From Acinetobacter guerrae (lineage in GTDB: Bacteria; Pseudomonadota; Gammaproteobacteria; Pseudomonadales; Moraxellaceae), in contig NZ_LXGN01000005.1 of assembly GCF_009372255.1 (NCBI RefSeq), positions 255,852 to 319,851 of the forward strand: a DNA stretch of 64,000 nt, written 5' to 3'. The notes below the pieces were generated by a model that ran no database searches, was not told where the DNA came from, and saw only the letters and a program-made list of their open reading frames with translations. The position numbers were made by a program, and so were the translations under genes. Within the stretch, counting starts at the first letter, position 1, and every line of letters begins with the position of its first letter. Of this stretch, positions 18,951 to 30,103 are shown piece by piece.

Positions 18951-21900
18951 ATGTGGTTTACCCGAATTAGTGTCAAATACCCAGTCTTTACCATCATGAT
19001 GATGTTTTGTCTGATGGTTTTGGGTTTGGCATCATGGCAACGCATGGGGGTAGAAGAATTTCCTGATGTCGATTTTCCTTTTGTTGTGGTCTATACCAAT
19101 TATCCTGGCGCATCTCCTGAAGCAGTCGAATCTGAAATCACTAAAAAACTCGAAGACCAGATCAATACAATTTCAGGCTTAAAACAGATTACCTCACAGT
19201 CCAGTGAAGGGCTGTCGATGATCATTGCCGAATTTAATCTGGAAGTTCCATCCAGTGTCGCTGCGCAAGATGTCCGTGATAAAATTGCAGTGGTTAAGTC
19301 AGATTTTCGAGATGAAATAGAAGATCCTGTCGTAGAACGTTATGACCCCGCCAGTAATGCCATTATGTCGGTGGTATTTGAATCAGGTTCGATGTCTTTG
19401 CGCGATTTTAGCTCTTATCTGGATCAGCGAATTTTACCTCAACTTAGAACCGTTCCGGGTGTAGGAACCGTGAATTTACTGGGGGATGCTAAACGCCAGA
19501 TTCGTATTGAAGTCAATCCTCAACAACTACAAAGTTATGGCATTGGGATTGATCAAGTCATTAGTACTTTAAAAAATGAAAATATCGAAATTCCAGGCGG
19601 CTCACTAAAACAATCCGATTCTGAATTAGTCATCGAAATTCAATCTAAAGTGATCTATCCACATGGTTTTGGTGATTTAGTCGTTGCCAATAAAAATGGT
19701 GTACCAATTTATCTTAAACAGATTGCTAAGGTTGAAGACAGTCAGGCAGAGCTTGAAACTGGTGCATATTTAAATGGGAAAGCAGCCGTTGCGGTTGATA
19801 TTTTACGTAGTTCAGATGCCAATGTGATTCAAGTGGTGGATAACACCTATAAAGTGCTAGATAAAATCAAGACCCAACTCCCTGAAGGGGCTAGTTTAAA
19901 TGTCGTTGTCGATAGCTCAAAAGGGATTCGCGCCTCGATTAAAGATGTAGCGCGTACCATTATTGAAGGTGCATTACTGGCTGTTCTGATTGTTTTACTA
20001 TTTTTAGGCTCTTTCCGTTCAACCATCATCACAGGTTTAACTCTTCCCATTGCCCTACTTGGAACCTTAACTTTTATCTGGGCATTTGGTTTTAGCATCA
20101 ACATGATGACGCTTTTAGCATTATCACTTTGTATTGGTTTACTCATTGATGATGCAATCGTAGTACGTGAAAACATTGTTCGCCATAGTGAAATGGGCAA
20201 AGATCATGTCACTGCGGCACTGGACGGAACGAAGGAAATTGGGTTGGCTGTTTTGGCAACCACACTGACCATTGTCGCGGTTTTTTTACCTGTCGCGTTT
20301 ATGGGTGGCATTATTGGGCGTTTTTTCTATCAGTTTGGGGTGACGGTCAGTACTGCTGTTCTCATCTCTATGTTTGTTAGTTTTACCCTTGACCCAATGC
20401 TATCAGCACATTGGCAAGAGAAAAAAACCAATAAACCACCAAGTCGGATTAAACGCTTCTTTAATTGGATTTCTCAAAAGCTCGACAACTTAAGTCATGT
20501 TTATGAGCATTTACTCAAACTTGCCTTACGATTTCGTTTTATCACGATTTTAATTGCAATTGCATCGTTAATTGGGGCATTAGGATTATCCAAGCTTATT
20601 GGAACCGAATTTGTACCAACGCCAGATAAAGGCGAGATTCGCATTAAATTTGAAACCCCAGTAGATGCCTCCTTGCAATATACCCAAGCAAAGCTTGATC
20701 AGGTCAATCAGATTATTCGCCAACATCCACAGGTCAAATCAACCTATGGCGTAATCAATGGGATTACAGATCAGGGTAAAAACCATGCCAGCCTAAGAGT
20801 AACCGTGACGCCAAGGCAGCAACGTAGTCAAACCTTAACTGAATTAAATAATGAGTTTCGTGAGCGGTTAAAACGTGTAGCAGGCATTAGCGTCACTTCT
20901 GTTGCCTCGGCGGATGAAACCGTATCTGGTGGTCAAAAACCCATTATGATTTCAATCAAGGGACCAGATCTAAATGAATTACAAACTATTTCAGATCGCT
21001 TTATAGCTGAAATGGAAAAAATAAAAGGTGTGGTCGATCTAGAAAGTTCATTAAAAGAGCCAAAACCGACCTTATCGATTCAAATTAATCGTGTTTTGGC
21101 GAGTGATCTGGGTTTATCAGTCAATCAAATTGGCAATATCATACGTCCTTTGGTTGCGGGCGATGATGTCACGACTTGGCAAGATGAACGCGGCGAAACC
21201 TATGATGTCAATTTACGGCTTGCAGAACATAGCCGTGCCTTACCTAGCGATCTGGAAAATCTTTACCTTACTTCCTCTAAAACTGATACCAATGGTCAAT
21301 CTATTCTGGTTCCGTTTGCTACGGTTGCAAAGTTTGAACAAACCTTAGGGGCATCACAGATTAATCGGCGTGATCTGGCTCGCGAAGTGTTGGTCGAAGC
21401 CAATACTTCTGGTCGTCCAGCAGGTGATATTGGTAAAGATATTGAACAGTTACAGAAGAACTTTAAGCTTCCAGCAGGTTATAGTTTTGATACACAGGGT
21501 GCAAATGCAGACATGGCTGAATCGGCGGGTTATGCACTGACGGCCATTACTCTATCAATCGTGTTTATATATATTGTACTCGGTTCACAATTTAACAGTT
21601 TTATCCACCCTGCCGCGATTATGGCATCCTTACCCTTATCTTTGATTGGGGTATTTCTGGCGTTATTTTTATTTCAAAGTACCATGAATCTGTTTTCTAT
21701 TATTGGCATCATCATGCTCATGGGTCTGGTCACCAAAAATGCAATCTTACTCATTGATTTCATAAAAAAAGCAATGGAACGTGGTGAAACTCGTTATGAT
21801 GCAATTATTCAGGCAGGTAAAACCCGTTTGCGCCCCATCTTGATGACCACCAGTGCGATGGTCATGGGCATGATTCCATTGGCTTTAGGGCTAGGCGAAG

Positions 21901-22052
21901 GCGGCGAACAAAGTGCGCCGATGGCACATGCAGTGATTGGTGGTGTGATTACCTCTACCCTGCTGACTCTTGTGGTGGTGCCTGTGATTTTTACTTATTT
22001 GGATGATCTGAAAAATTTCTTGTTGCGTCAAACCCGTAAATTAATGTCATAA
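18951..22052 (+). CDS. RND family efflux transporter (AcrB/HAE1-like)
   Basis: A 1033-residue inner-membrane proton/drug antiporter. The N-terminal first TM and the porter-domain opening [13 protein letters not shown] resemble the MdtBC/MexF-like proteins. TM4 carries the proton-relay acidic residues in [16 protein letters not shown], and TM10-TM11 include the relay Lys context [13 protein letters not shown]. The frame opens upstream within the adaptor gene, but ATG 18951 lies 8 bases after CAGGA. It forms an operon with the adaptor. Substrates cannot be predicted from sequence; antibiotics, dyes or solvents are all possible. Confidence 0.92.
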   Translation: MWFTRISVKYPVFTIMMMFCLMVLGLASWQRMGVEEFPDVDFPFVVVYTNYPGASPEAVESEITKKLEDQINTISGLKQITSQSSEGLSMIIAEFNLEVPSSVAAQDVRDKIAVVKSDFRDEIEDPVVERYDPASNAIMSVVFESGSMSLRDFSSYLDQRILPQLRTVPGVGTVNLLGDAKRQIRIEVNPQQLQSYGIGIDQVISTLKNENIEIPGGSLKQSDSELVIEIQSKVIYPHGFGDLVVANKNGVPIYLKQIAKVEDSQAELETGAYLNGKAAVAVDILRSSDANVIQVVDNTYKVLDKIKTQLPEGASLNVVVDSSKGIRASIKDVARTIIEGALLAVLIVLLFLGSFRSTIITGLTLPIALLGTLTFIWAFGFSINMMTLLALSLCIGLLIDDAIVVRENIVRHSEMGKDHVTAALDGTKEIGLAVLATTLTIVAVFLPVAFMGGIIGRFFYQFGVTVSTAVLISMFVSFTLDPMLSAHWQEKKTNKPPSRIKRFFNWISQKLDNLSHVYEHLLKLALRFRFITILIAIASLIGALGLSKLIGTEFVPTPDKGEIRIKFETPVDASLQYTQAKLDQVNQIIRQHPQVKSTYGVINGITDQGKNHASLRVTVTPRQQRSQTLTELNNEFRERLKRVAGISVTSVASADETVSGGQKPIMISIKGPDLNELQTISDRFIAEMEKIKGVVDLESSLKEPKPTLSIQINRVLASDLGLSVNQIGNIIRPLVAGDDVTTWQDERGETYDVNLRLAEHSRALPSDLENLYLTSSKTDTNGQSILVPFATVAKFEQTLGASQINRRDLAREVLVEANTSGRPAGDIGKDIEQLQKNFKLPAGYSFDTQGANADMAESAGYALTAITLSIVFIYIVLGSQFNSFIHPAAIMASLPLSLIGVFLALFLFQSTMNLFSIIGIIMLMGLVTKNAILLIDFIKKAMERGETRYDAIIQAGKTRLRPILMTTSAMVMGMIPLALGLGEGGEQSAPMAHAVIGGVITSTLLTLVVVPVIFTYLDDLKNFLLRQTRKLMS

Positions 22053-22066
22053 TCTGGTCTTTGTTG

Positions 22067-22095
22067 AATGAGATGAAATATTCATCTCATTTTTT
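22067..22095 (+). terminator. Terminator of the RND operon
   Basis: Perfect 11-bp stem AATGAGATGAA / TTCATCTCATT with an ATA loop and a T run, 14 bp past the pump stop codon and ahead of proS. Confidence 0.85.
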
Positions 22096-22156
22096 ATCGT
22101 ATAATCTTGTGTTTTTATCGTGCTCTGTTAAAGAGCCCACTTTTAGGACAGTTTCC

Positions 22157-23872
22157 ATGCGCGCAAGCCGCTTTTTATTTGCAACGTTAAGAGAAACCCC
22201 AAATGATGCAGAAGTGATTTCGCATCAGCTCATGCTTAGAGCTGGGATGATTCGTAAATTGGCTTCAGGTTTATACACTTGGCTGCCGATGGGTGTACGT
22301 GTGTTAAATAAAGTTGAAGCGATTGTTCGTGAAGAAATGAACCGTTCAGGCGCACTTGAAGTGTTTATGCCCGTGACTCAACCTGCAAGTCTATGGGAAG
22401 AATCAGGTCGTTATGTGCAATATGGCCCAGAACTTTTACGCTTTAAAGATCGTCATGATAATCCGTTCGTACTTGGTCCAACGCATGAAGAAGTGATTAC
22501 CGATCTGGCACGTAACGAACTCAAAAGTTATAAACAATTACCTATTAACTTCTATCAGATTCAGACCAAATTCCGTGACGAAATCCGTCCACGTTTTGGG
22601 GTGATGCGTTCACGTGAATTTATTATGAAAGATGCCTACTCTTTCCATGTTGATCAGGCATCGCTACAAGAAACTTATGACAATATGTATGACACCTATT
22701 GCCGTATTTTCACCCGTTTAGGACTCAATTTCCGTCCTGTTCAGGCAGATACTGGCTCCATTGGTGGTTCAGGTTCGCACGAGTTTCACGTACTAGCAGA
22801 CAGTGGTGAAGACGATATCGTATTTTCAAGCGAATCAGATTATGCAGCCAATGTAGAAAAAGCCGAAGCGGTACTTGTCGGTGAGCGTGCTGTACCAACT
22901 CAAACATTGACGATTGTTGACACGCCAAATCAGAAAACCATTGCTGATGTCTGCGCATTTTTAAAGGCAGATGCAAAGCAATCTGTTAAAGCATTGTTAG
23001 TACAGGGCAATCCAGATGCTGCTGGCAAAGTGCCTGTGATTGCGCTATTTTTGCGTGGTGATCATGAACTAAATGAAATTAAAGCGGAACATCACCCATT
23101 GATTGCCGCACCTTTAACCTTTGCCACTGAAACGCAACTCCAAGAACTAGGCTTAACTGCTGGCTATGTTGGCCCTCAAGGCTTAGTTGAAAAAGGCGTG
23201 ACTGTAATTGTAGATCGCGCTGCATCTGTATTATCAGACTTTATTGCAGGCGCAAATGAAACTGATAAACATGCCACAGGTGTGAACTGGCAACGCGATG
23301 CACAGTTCAGCGAAGTTTATGATCTGCGTAATGTGGTCGATGGTGATCCATCTCCAGATGGTAAAGGTGTATTGCAAATTAAACGCGGTATCGAAGTTGG
23401 ACATATTTTCCAATTGGGTCAGAAATACTCAGAAGCATTGAACTGCACTGTTTTGGGCGATGATGGCAAGCCAGTCACGGTAACCATGGGCTGTTATGGT
23501 ATTGGCGTGACTCGTGTTGTGGCATCTGCAATTGAACAAAACTATGATGATAAAGGGATTATCTGGCCTTCTGCTATTGCCCCGTTTGAAGTGGCAATTG
23601 TCCCGATGAATGCACACAAATCACCAAAAACCCTTGAAGCGGCAGAAGCACTCTATTCTGAATTACAGGCTCAGGGCTATGATGTGCTGCTTGATGATCG
23701 TAATGAACGTCCTGGGGTTAAATTCTCTGACCTTGAATTGACAGGTATTCCACATCGTATCGTCATTGGTGAAAAAGGCTTGGATGCAGGAACGTTTGAA
23801 TATAAAGGACGTACCGATGCAGAATCGATCAACCTCAGTAAAGAAGAATTACTGGCGAAGTTAAAAGCTTAA
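22157..23872 (+). CDS. proS: Prolyl-tRNA synthetase
   Basis: Class II aminoacyl-tRNA synthetase, 571 residues, the bacterial-type length that includes the INS editing domain between motifs 2 and 3. The class II motifs are visible: motif 2 around [21 protein letters not shown] and motif 3 in [13 protein letters not shown]. The anticodon-binding domain occupies the last ~100 residues. The frame opens upstream at 22061, but ATG 22157 has AGGA ahead and begins the conserved [13 protein letters not shown]. It is essential and is transcribed separately from the pump by position of the terminators. Confidence 0.97.
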   Translation: MRASRFLFATLRETPNDAEVISHQLMLRAGMIRKLASGLYTWLPMGVRVLNKVEAIVREEMNRSGALEVFMPVTQPASLWEESGRYVQYGPELLRFKDRHDNPFVLGPTHEEVITDLARNELKSYKQLPINFYQIQTKFRDEIRPRFGVMRSREFIMKDAYSFHVDQASLQETYDNMYDTYCRIFTRLGLNFRPVQADTGSIGGSGSHEFHVLADSGEDDIVFSSESDYAANVEKAEAVLVGERAVPTQTLTIVDTPNQKTIADVCAFLKADAKQSVKALLVQGNPDAAGKVPVIALFLRGDHELNEIKAEHHPLIAAPLTFATETQLQELGLTAGYVGPQGLVEKGVTVIVDRAASVLSDFIAGANETDKHATGVNWQRDAQFSEVYDLRNVVDGDPSPDGKGVLQIKRGIEVGHIFQLGQKYSEALNCTVLGDDGKPVTVTMGCYGIGVTRVVASAIEQNYDDKGIIWPSAIAPFEVAIVPMNAHKSPKTLEAAEALYSELQAQGYDVLLDDRNERPGVKFSDLELTGIPHRIVIGEKGLDAGTFEYKGRTDAESINLSKEELLAKLKA

Positions 23873-23888
23873 TCTTCACCAGTAAAAT

Positions 23889-23920
23889 CAACCGTATTCT
23901 TTTGAGAGTACGGTTTTTTT
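23889..23920 (+). terminator. Terminator of proS
   Basis: Stem AACCGTA / TACGGTT around an 11-12 base loop, with a run of Ts at 23914-23920. Confidence 0.75.
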
Positions 23921-23945
23921 ATTACCTCAAAAATAGCCCAAACAA

Positions 23946-23972
23946 AAAAAGCCAAACCGAAGTTTAGCTTTT
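23946..23972 (-). terminator. Terminator of the cysI-DUF934 operon
   Basis: Interrupted stem AAAGC-AAAC / GTTT-GCTTT with a CGAA loop, one mismatch, and Ts on the minus strand, just past the DUF934 stop. Confidence 0.65.
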
Positions 23973-23994
23973 CCATCAAATCCTACCGATTTAA

Positions 23995-24480
23995 TTATGC
24001 GCCAGTTTGATATTCCGCTTGTACCACCGCAGTTGAAGCCTGATACGGATGTTTAAAATCATTTAAACCTGCCGCAGCCTCATGAATATCCTTACCTTCT
24101 TTCACCACAAAACTATCAAAGCCAGAGCGCTTTAAATAATTCAGGACATCTTTAAAAATGTCACCTACTGCACGCAATTCGCCTTGATAACCTTGACGGC
24201 GTAACAGCGCAGCAAAGGAATAACCACGACCATCATTGAAACCCGCAAACTCGATAAAAATGGTATCAAAATCATTGAGCGGAAATTCGTGTGTTTCAGG
24301 AGAATCATCAACGGTGATATACAGCGCTTTTTTACCCTGAATATTTTCCAGTTGATCGAGTTGCGCTGTGGTCACAACAACATCGCCTTGAGGAATAGTG
24401 CCATCCTCACCAATCAACTGATAGGTATTATCTACGATCGTGCCATCTTTAAGCAGCACCTGTAAGGCTGGATTAAGCAT
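23995..24480 (-). CDS. DUF934 protein associated with assimilatory sulfite reduction
   Basis: About 161 residues with the DUF934 hallmarks FDTIFIEFAGFNDGRGYS and LLRRQGYQGELRAVGD. Members lie next to cysI-like reductases and are thought to serve sulfite reduction, possibly in electron delivery, though their chemistry is not established. The frame opens upstream inside the reductase, but the start at 24480 (MLNPALQVLL) overlaps the cysI stop by 8 bp and matches the family N-terminus. Cotranscription with the reductase is nearly certain. Confidence 0.85.
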   Translation of the reverse strand: MLNPALQVLLKDGTIVDNTYQLIGEDGTIPQGDVVVTTAQLDQLENIQGKKALYITVDDSPETHEFPLNDFDTIFIEFAGFNDGRGYSFAALLRRQGYQGELRAVGDIFKDVLNYLKRSGFDSFVVKEGKDIHEAAAGLNDFKHPYQASTAVVQAEYQTGA

Positions 24481-26116
24481 ATGCACGCTCCTTAAATGGT
24501 TGAATGCCGACACGACGATAAGTATCAATAAAGCGTTCTTCGCCAGTACGCAAATCGAGATAGGTATTCAAAATTTCTTCGATCACATCAGGCACTGCTT
24601 CTGCTGCAAATGATGGTCCTAAAATGTCACCAATTGAAGCATCATGATCTGAGTTTCCACCTAACGTGATTTGATAGAATTCAGCACCTTTTTTATCGAC
24701 ACCCAAAATCCCGATATTCCCCACGTGATGATGACCACATGCATTCATACAACCTGAGATATTTAAATCTAGTTGACCTAGATTATAAATGGTATCTAAA
24801 TCTTCAAAACGACGCGTAATCGCTTCTGAAATTGGAATCGATTTAGCGTTGGCTAATGAACAGAAATCACCCCCTGGGCAGCAAATAATATCGGTCAGAA
24901 AACCAATATGCGCGCGCGCCATGTTGTTCTGCTCAAGGGTTTGCCATAATTCAAATAAATCTTTTTGTGGAACATCGACTAAAGAAATATTTTGTTCGTG
25001 CGTAGTACGAAACTCGCCAAACGTATATTTGTCTGCCAGATCAGCAATCAAATTCATCTCTTCTGTGGTCATGTCACCTGGCGCAACCCCTGCACGTTTT
25101 AAGCTAATCGTCACAATACGATAGCCTTTGACTTTATGTGCATTGGTATTGACATTAAACCACTGCTTAAACTTTGGATATTCAGCAAATAATGTTGTGA
25201 AATCCTGATCATCAAGATTCTGATAATCAAAAGGTGTAAACACCTCATCCAGTTTTTTCAAAATGTCTGGCTGAATTTTTAGAGGCTCGCGAGTATGTGC
25301 AAATTCTGCTTCTACTTTTTCAGCAAACACTTGGGGGGTCAACGCTTTCACCAAAATCTTGATTCGCGCTTTATATTTATTATCACGGCGACCATGCAAG
25401 TTATACACACGCAATACCGCTTCCAAATACGCAATGAGATCTTCACGTGGCAAAAATTCACGAATAAAGCTACCGATGACTGGGGTACGACCTAAACCAC
25501 CACCCACTTTGATTTTATAACCAATTTCGCCTGCATCATTTTTGACAATATATACGCCAATATCATGAAACGAGGTTGCTGCGCGGTCTTTTTCTTCCAA
25601 TGCAGACACTGCGATCTTGAATTTACGTGGTAAAAACGCAAACTCAGGATGGAAAGTACTCCACTGACGAATCAACTCACACGTTGGGCGTGGATCTGCA
25701 ATTTCTCCCGCGACCACGCCTGCGTATTGGTCAGTAGTGGTGTTACGAATACAGTTACCACTGGTTTGAATGGCATGCATCTGTACGGTTGCCAATTCAG
25801 CTAGAATATCAGGTACATCTTCTAGCGCAGGCCAGTTCAATTGAATATTCTGACGTGTTGATACGTGTGCATAGCCACGGTCATATTCCGTCGAAATCTC
25901 GGCAATTTTACGTAATTGTTTTGAGTTCATTAAGCCATACGGCACAGCAATACGAAGCATTGGTGCGTAACGTTGTACATAAAGACCGTTTTGCAGACGC
26001 AATGGGCGGTATTCATCTTCAGTAAGCTTTCCAGCAAGATAGCGTTCTGTTTGATCACGGAACTGAGCAACACGTTCATTGACCAGTTGTTGATCGAAAT
26101 CAGTATATAAATACAT
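24473..26116 (-). CDS. cysI: Sulfite reductase hemoprotein (nitrite/sulfite reductase family)
   Basis: Siroheme- and [4Fe-4S]-containing reductase, 547 residues. Two ferredoxin-like half domains are present, the first near TSGNCIRNTTTDQYAGV. The metal-binding cysteines appear as CPGGDFC and, about 40 residues later, GCMNACGHHHVGNIG, the C-x5-C and C-x3-C pattern of the family. Pairing with DUF934 points to assimilatory sulfite reduction to sulfide for cysteine synthesis rather than nitrite reduction. The electron donor is not encoded nearby. Confidence 0.9.
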   Translation of the reverse strand: MYLYTDFDQQLVNERVAQFRDQTERYLAGKLTEDEYRPLRLQNGLYVQRYAPMLRIAVPYGLMNSKQLRKIAEISTEYDRGYAHVSTRQNIQLNWPALEDVPDILAELATVQMHAIQTSGNCIRNTTTDQYAGVVAGEIADPRPTCELIRQWSTFHPEFAFLPRKFKIAVSALEEKDRAATSFHDIGVYIVKNDAGEIGYKIKVGGGLGRTPVIGSFIREFLPREDLIAYLEAVLRVYNLHGRRDNKYKARIKILVKALTPQVFAEKVEAEFAHTREPLKIQPDILKKLDEVFTPFDYQNLDDQDFTTLFAEYPKFKQWFNVNTNAHKVKGYRIVTISLKRAGVAPGDMTTEEMNLIADLADKYTFGEFRTTHEQNISLVDVPQKDLFELWQTLEQNNMARAHIGFLTDIICCPGGDFCSLANAKSIPISEAITRRFEDLDTIYNLGQLDLNISGCMNACGHHHVGNIGILGVDKKGAEFYQITLGGNSDHDASIGDILGPSFAAEAVPDVIEEILNTYLDLRTGEERFIDTYRRVGIQPFKERAYA

Positions 26117-26240
26117 GGCGTATGGCTAGTAGATTCATTGTAAAGGCGGATAGCATAACGAGCTTTGATTCATCAACAAAATGCTTTTTTTGGATATTTA
26201 ATAACGATTTTATTGATAAGACATTTTATGAGTTGATTTC

Positions 26241-26277
26241 AATGAAAAAGCCCAGATTCAATCTGAGCTTTTTCATT
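26241..26277 (-). terminator. Terminator of the oprB-gcd operon
   Basis: Long stem AATGAAAAAGC / GCTTTTTCATT extended inward by CAGAT/ATCTG with one mismatch. It lies about 20 bp past the gcd stop codon. The T run is short within the stem. Confidence 0.65.
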
Positions 26278-26296
26278 TATTTTGGTATAAGAATGA

Positions 26297-28702
26297 TTAC
26301 TTTGTATCAGGTAAAGCATAAGCCACTAGATAGTCGCCCATCTTGGTGCCAAATGAACCATGACCACCCGCCATAATCACCACATATTGTTTACCATTAA
26401 TCTCATATGTCATTGGTGTTGCCTGTCCGCCTGCTGGCAAACGTGCTTCCCAGAGTTTCTTACCATTACTCACATTAAATGCACGTAAATAGTTATCCTG
26501 AGTTGCACCCACAAACATGACATTTCCTGCTGTGGAAATCGAACCACCTAGACCCGGCACACCAATTTTAACTGCTGGTAACTGGAACAGATTTGGCAAG
26601 CTGTCACGGATCGTTCCAATCCGTTTTTTCCATACCACTTGATGGGTGTTTAAATCCACACCAGCCACATAGCCCCAAGCAGGTTGTTTACACGGCAAAC
26701 CAATTGGAGAAAGGAACGCACTGATTTCAACACCATATGGAACACCATACATGGGTTGAACACCTTGTTCAGTTCCCGCACCTTTGGCTGTTTCCGCACG
26801 GCTTGGATCCTCTGGAATTAGACGACTCACAAATGGCAAGCCAATTGGATTCATGACCGCAACCTGACGGTCAGGGTTCACTGAAATACCACCCCATTCA
26901 AACACGCCAAGATTACCTGGGAATACCAACGTACCATTTTCAGATGGCGGTGTGTAAATACCATCATAATTTAAGCGTTTAAATTGAATACGGCAGACCA
27001 GTTGATCAAACATCGTACCACCCCACATATCTTTATCTGTGAGCTTGTTTTGTGGTGCTAAATCTAGATCAGAGAAAGGCTGTGTTGCCGAATAATGTTC
27101 GCCTTTGGTTTGAGGTCCACGTTTTACGGTTTGTGGTACAGGACGTTCAGTAATCGGTACGATCGCCTTACCATCACGGCGATCCAGTACAAAGACATTA
27201 CCTGTTTTGGTGGTGACATATACCGCAGGCACCATTTGACCTGATTTATCTTTTACATCAGCCAATGTTGGTTGTGATGGTACATCCATATCCCACAAAT
27301 CATGATGTGTGGTTTGGAAATGCCAAATTAATTTCCCAGTCGAAGCATTTATGGCCAACACAGAGTTGGCATAACGCTCTTTCAGCGCAGTACGATCACC
27401 GCCCCAGATATCAGGCGTACCCACACCTGTTGGAACAAAAACCACATCTGCTTTGGCATCATAAGCAAGCGGTGCCCACGCATTTGGAGAGTTATGTACA
27501 AAAGTCTGACCTGGTGCAGGAATTGCATTTGGATCTTCTGCACCTGTATCAAATACCCAAAGCAGTTTGCCTGTATTGACATCATAACCACGAATTACGC
27601 CAGACGGCTCTTTGCTTGAGTAGTTATCGGTGACAGAACCCGCAATAACAATTGTTGTTCCTGTGACAACTGGTGGAGAAGTTGGGTTATAACCACCTGG
27701 ATAGGCATAAGGCATATCTTTTTGAAGATCAACCTGACCATTCGTACCGAAGTCAGAACATGCTTTACCCGTGTCTGCATTGACAGCAACCAAACGACCA
27801 TCATTGACTGGTAAAATGATCTTACGTGGACATTCAGTTGAACTCGATGTTTTGTTTTGCAAACTGGTCGCAAAACCATCGGTATTTGCTGCATCAAAAT
27901 AAGAAACGCCACGACAAGTTAAATGCTGGTAGCTTTTATCTGCTTTAAGTTTTGGATCAAAGCGCCATTTTTCTTTACCTGTTGCAGGATCTAAAGCAAT
28001 CAACCATTGATGTGTCGTACACATATACATGTCATTGCCAATTTTGATTGGCGTGACCTGATTGGTCGTTTCTCCAGAGTCATTGCCACTTTTTAAATCG
28101 CCAGTACGGAATGTCCAAGCAACTTTTAAATCTTTAACATTTTGTTCATTAATTTGATTGAGTGGTGAATAACGAACACCTGCTTGGGTACGCCCATAAG
28201 CTGGCCAGTCTTGTTCAGCCACACCATCCACTTTTTGAGCAGTTGCAGGTTGTTGATTTTGAATGACACCATTAATTTCCTGTGGATCATTAAAAATCGA
28301 ATACACCATCACCGCAATGGCAATGACCAGTGTTGAAGACAATACAATCTTGCTTGGCGCAACATTGACCATACCGCGGGTAATGGCTGGAATAAGCAAC
28401 CACAAACCGAATAACCCTAAAATATCTAAACGTGGTGCAAGTGCCCAGAAGTCTGTTCCGACTTCCCATATCGCCCAGATAGTTGTACCCAGCATGAGTG
28501 CTGCATATAACCAGATTGCTGAAACAGAACGCTTGCCAAGCAAAATTGCAAAGGCAATAAACAATAGTCCTATTACTACATAATAGAAAGACCCACCTAA
28601 AAAGGTAAGCCAGAGACCTCCAGCGAGCAGGACAAGCCCAAATACCATTGCAATAATAACGGTAAAGGTTCTGAGCCCTGAGTGTGAAGATGGTTGAGTC
28701 AT
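26297..28702 (-). CDS. gcd: Membrane-bound PQQ-dependent glucose dehydrogenase
   Basis: Quinoprotein of 801 residues that oxidises glucose (aldose) to gluconolactone in the periplasm and passes electrons to ubiquinone. About five membrane segments occupy the first 150 residues. The eight-bladed propeller domain follows, starting near DWPAYGRTQAGVRYSPL, with PQQ-domain repeats of the tryptophan-docking type (for example LKVAWTFRTGD, GKEKWRFDPKL, GKLLWVFDTGAEDPN). The porin gene lies 37 bp upstream. PQQ synthesis genes are not in the window. This enzyme gives acinetobacters their acid production from glucose. Confidence 0.95.
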   Translation of the reverse strand: MTQPSSHSGLRTFTVIIAMVFGLVLLAGGLWLTFLGGSFYYVVIGLLFIAFAILLGKRSVSAIWLYAALMLGTTIWAIWEVGTDFWALAPRLDILGLFGLWLLIPAITRGMVNVAPSKIVLSSTLVIAIAVMVYSIFNDPQEINGVIQNQQPATAQKVDGVAEQDWPAYGRTQAGVRYSPLNQINEQNVKDLKVAWTFRTGDLKSGNDSGETTNQVTPIKIGNDMYMCTTHQWLIALDPATGKEKWRFDPKLKADKSYQHLTCRGVSYFDAANTDGFATSLQNKTSSSTECPRKIILPVNDGRLVAVNADTGKACSDFGTNGQVDLQKDMPYAYPGGYNPTSPPVVTGTTIVIAGSVTDNYSSKEPSGVIRGYDVNTGKLLWVFDTGAEDPNAIPAPGQTFVHNSPNAWAPLAYDAKADVVFVPTGVGTPDIWGGDRTALKERYANSVLAINASTGKLIWHFQTTHHDLWDMDVPSQPTLADVKDKSGQMVPAVYVTTKTGNVFVLDRRDGKAIVPITERPVPQTVKRGPQTKGEHYSATQPFSDLDLAPQNKLTDKDMWGGTMFDQLVCRIQFKRLNYDGIYTPPSENGTLVFPGNLGVFEWGGISVNPDRQVAVMNPIGLPFVSRLIPEDPSRAETAKGAGTEQGVQPMYGVPYGVEISAFLSPIGLPCKQPAWGYVAGVDLNTHQVVWKKRIGTIRDSLPNLFQLPAVKIGVPGLGGSISTAGNVMFVGATQDNYLRAFNVSNGKKLWEARLPAGGQATPMTYEINGKQYVVIMAGGHGSFGTKMGDYLVAYALPDTK

Positions 28703-28739
28703 AATACCACCCTATTCATTTGTGTTTTTTATATAGAAA

Positions 28740-29978
28740 TTAAAAAGCTGTTTGCAATTTAATGCCGCCAACCCATGTGTTATCGCCATTTTTATAGGCA
28801 CCTACATGGCGTACGTATTGAATATTTGGACGAATTGTTAACCAATTATTGGCATGAATACCGTAATAAAGCTCAGTATTATATTCTTCATCCTGATTGG
28901 TATCTAAATCACCGTTCACCTCAATACGCGCAAAACCAATTGCGACATCATCTTGTGGACGTTGCTCAAATGGCCCTTTATAAACGAGGCCGATATTTTG
29001 CATATTTTTAACCGTATTGGTATCCGAATCATGCAGCGTTAGGTTAATAAAACCGCTGAGACCGCGATCTGATTGATCATTCACTCGAGTAAGCTGTTGT
29101 TTGGCAACCAACCAGCCACCCTGTTTATGTGAAGTTTGTTGCGGATTATTAATTTCTGCGGCATCCGCAGTACTGTAATAATAGCCCAGACGGTATTCTC
29201 CATTGAGTGCTTGTGTACCCAATTTAGGAGACCAAACCACCTCAGCAGGAATAATCGCGCCATGTGAACCATCGGTACTCAGGTTAAAACCTTTACCGCG
29301 CTCCAAATTTTCTGGATTATATTCATATACCCCAATTTGAGTATATAAATCGGGCTGCCAATTGTATTTAACGCGTAATGCCCACTGACTCACTGGCCAG
29401 TTATACCATTGATCGCCGACCCAGTTACCCACTTGCGAACCACATAAAGCAAGGTTTTGAAAATCGCAGTCGAAACTATTAAAGTCTTCGCCCTCACCAA
29501 AACGACCAACTTTGATATCCAACGCCTGATCAAAAAATTTCTTTTTAATCCAGAGGTCGGTTAAACGCCAAGTTTGACCACGTCCCCAAATTTCTTGTGT
29601 TGAACTTAGATGACCATCTAAAGCCGACGAAGTTTGAGAAAGTGAATGTCCATTACGTTCAGTTATGGTGATTTGTGCTTCAGTATCATCCCAACCCGCT
29701 ATTTTACTTAAGTCAAGATGAGTGCCCAACGAAAACTGATCGGCATATTCTGTACCGTGATTCGAGGTTTTTTTTGAATCCAGAACATTTGCCAATTCGC
29801 CCGTATAACCAAAACTAAAGTCATATCCTTGTTGCTGTAACTCAGTACGTTTTCCATTCCAGTCACCAAACATCCACGGACTTGAAGAATCAAAAGCGGA
29901 AGCAGCATGCGAGGTTTGGAAAATACTTAATGTTAAGACAGATAAACAAGAAACAACTAAAGATGAATTAATTGTCAT
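28740..29978 (-). CDS. oprB: OprB-type carbohydrate-selective porin
   Basis: Outer-membrane beta-barrel of 412 residues with a signal peptide (cleavage near SHAASAF). The mature protein opens with SSPWMFGDWNGKRTELQQQGYDF, typical of OprB porins, and ends in an aromatic residue (LQTAF) for barrel assembly. It lies upstream of gcd in the same transcript, so it likely brings glucose to the periplasmic dehydrogenase. Its ribosome binding site sits in a strong hairpin immediately upstream of the start codon, which suggests translational control. Confidence 0.9.
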   Translation of the reverse strand: MTINSSLVVSCLSVLTLSIFQTSHAASAFDSSSPWMFGDWNGKRTELQQQGYDFSFGYTGELANVLDSKKTSNHGTEYADQFSLGTHLDLSKIAGWDDTEAQITITERNGHSLSQTSSALDGHLSSTQEIWGRGQTWRLTDLWIKKKFFDQALDIKVGRFGEGEDFNSFDCDFQNLALCGSQVGNWVGDQWYNWPVSQWALRVKYNWQPDLYTQIGVYEYNPENLERGKGFNLSTDGSHGAIIPAEVVWSPKLGTQALNGEYRLGYYYSTADAAEINNPQQTSHKQGGWLVAKQQLTRVNDQSDRGLSGFINLTLHDSDTNTVKNMQNIGLVYKGPFEQRPQDDVAIGFARIEVNGDLDTNQDEEYNTELYYGIHANNWLTIRPNIQYVRHVGAYKNGDNTWVGGIKLQTAF

Positions 29979-29983
29979 GTTTA

Positions 29984-30020
29984 CGTAACCTTTTTTTAAG
30001 TTTGTACTTAAAAGGTTACG
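29984..30020 (-). promoter_or_regulatory. Hairpin masking the oprB ribosome binding site
   Basis: On the minus strand, CGTAACC and TTTTAAGT pair with ACTTAAAA and GGTTACG: about 15 bp with a three-base A bulge and an ACAA loop. The 3' arm contains the AAAGG Shine-Dalgarno for oprB, 10 bases before its ATG. A candidate promoter (TTAACA, TATGAT at 30035-30030) would place the start near 30023, making this hairpin the 5' end of the mRNA. Confidence 0.6.
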
Positions 30021-30103
30021 CTAAATTAAATCATAAGAATTTATTCAAAATGTTAATTTATTGATTAAAATCACATTTATAAATAATAGTGCTGCTTAAT
30101 TCC

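Noticed and set aside
19847..20200. 117-residue minus-strand frame
   Set aside because: Antisense to the RND transporter; no supporting signals.
24789..25124. 111-residue frame on the plus strand
   Set aside because: Antisense to cysI; it reads as a shadow of the reductase codons.
28263..28583. 106-residue plus-strand frame
   Set aside because: Antisense to the membrane domain of glucose dehydrogenase; hydrophobic codons of membrane genes give long complementary frames.
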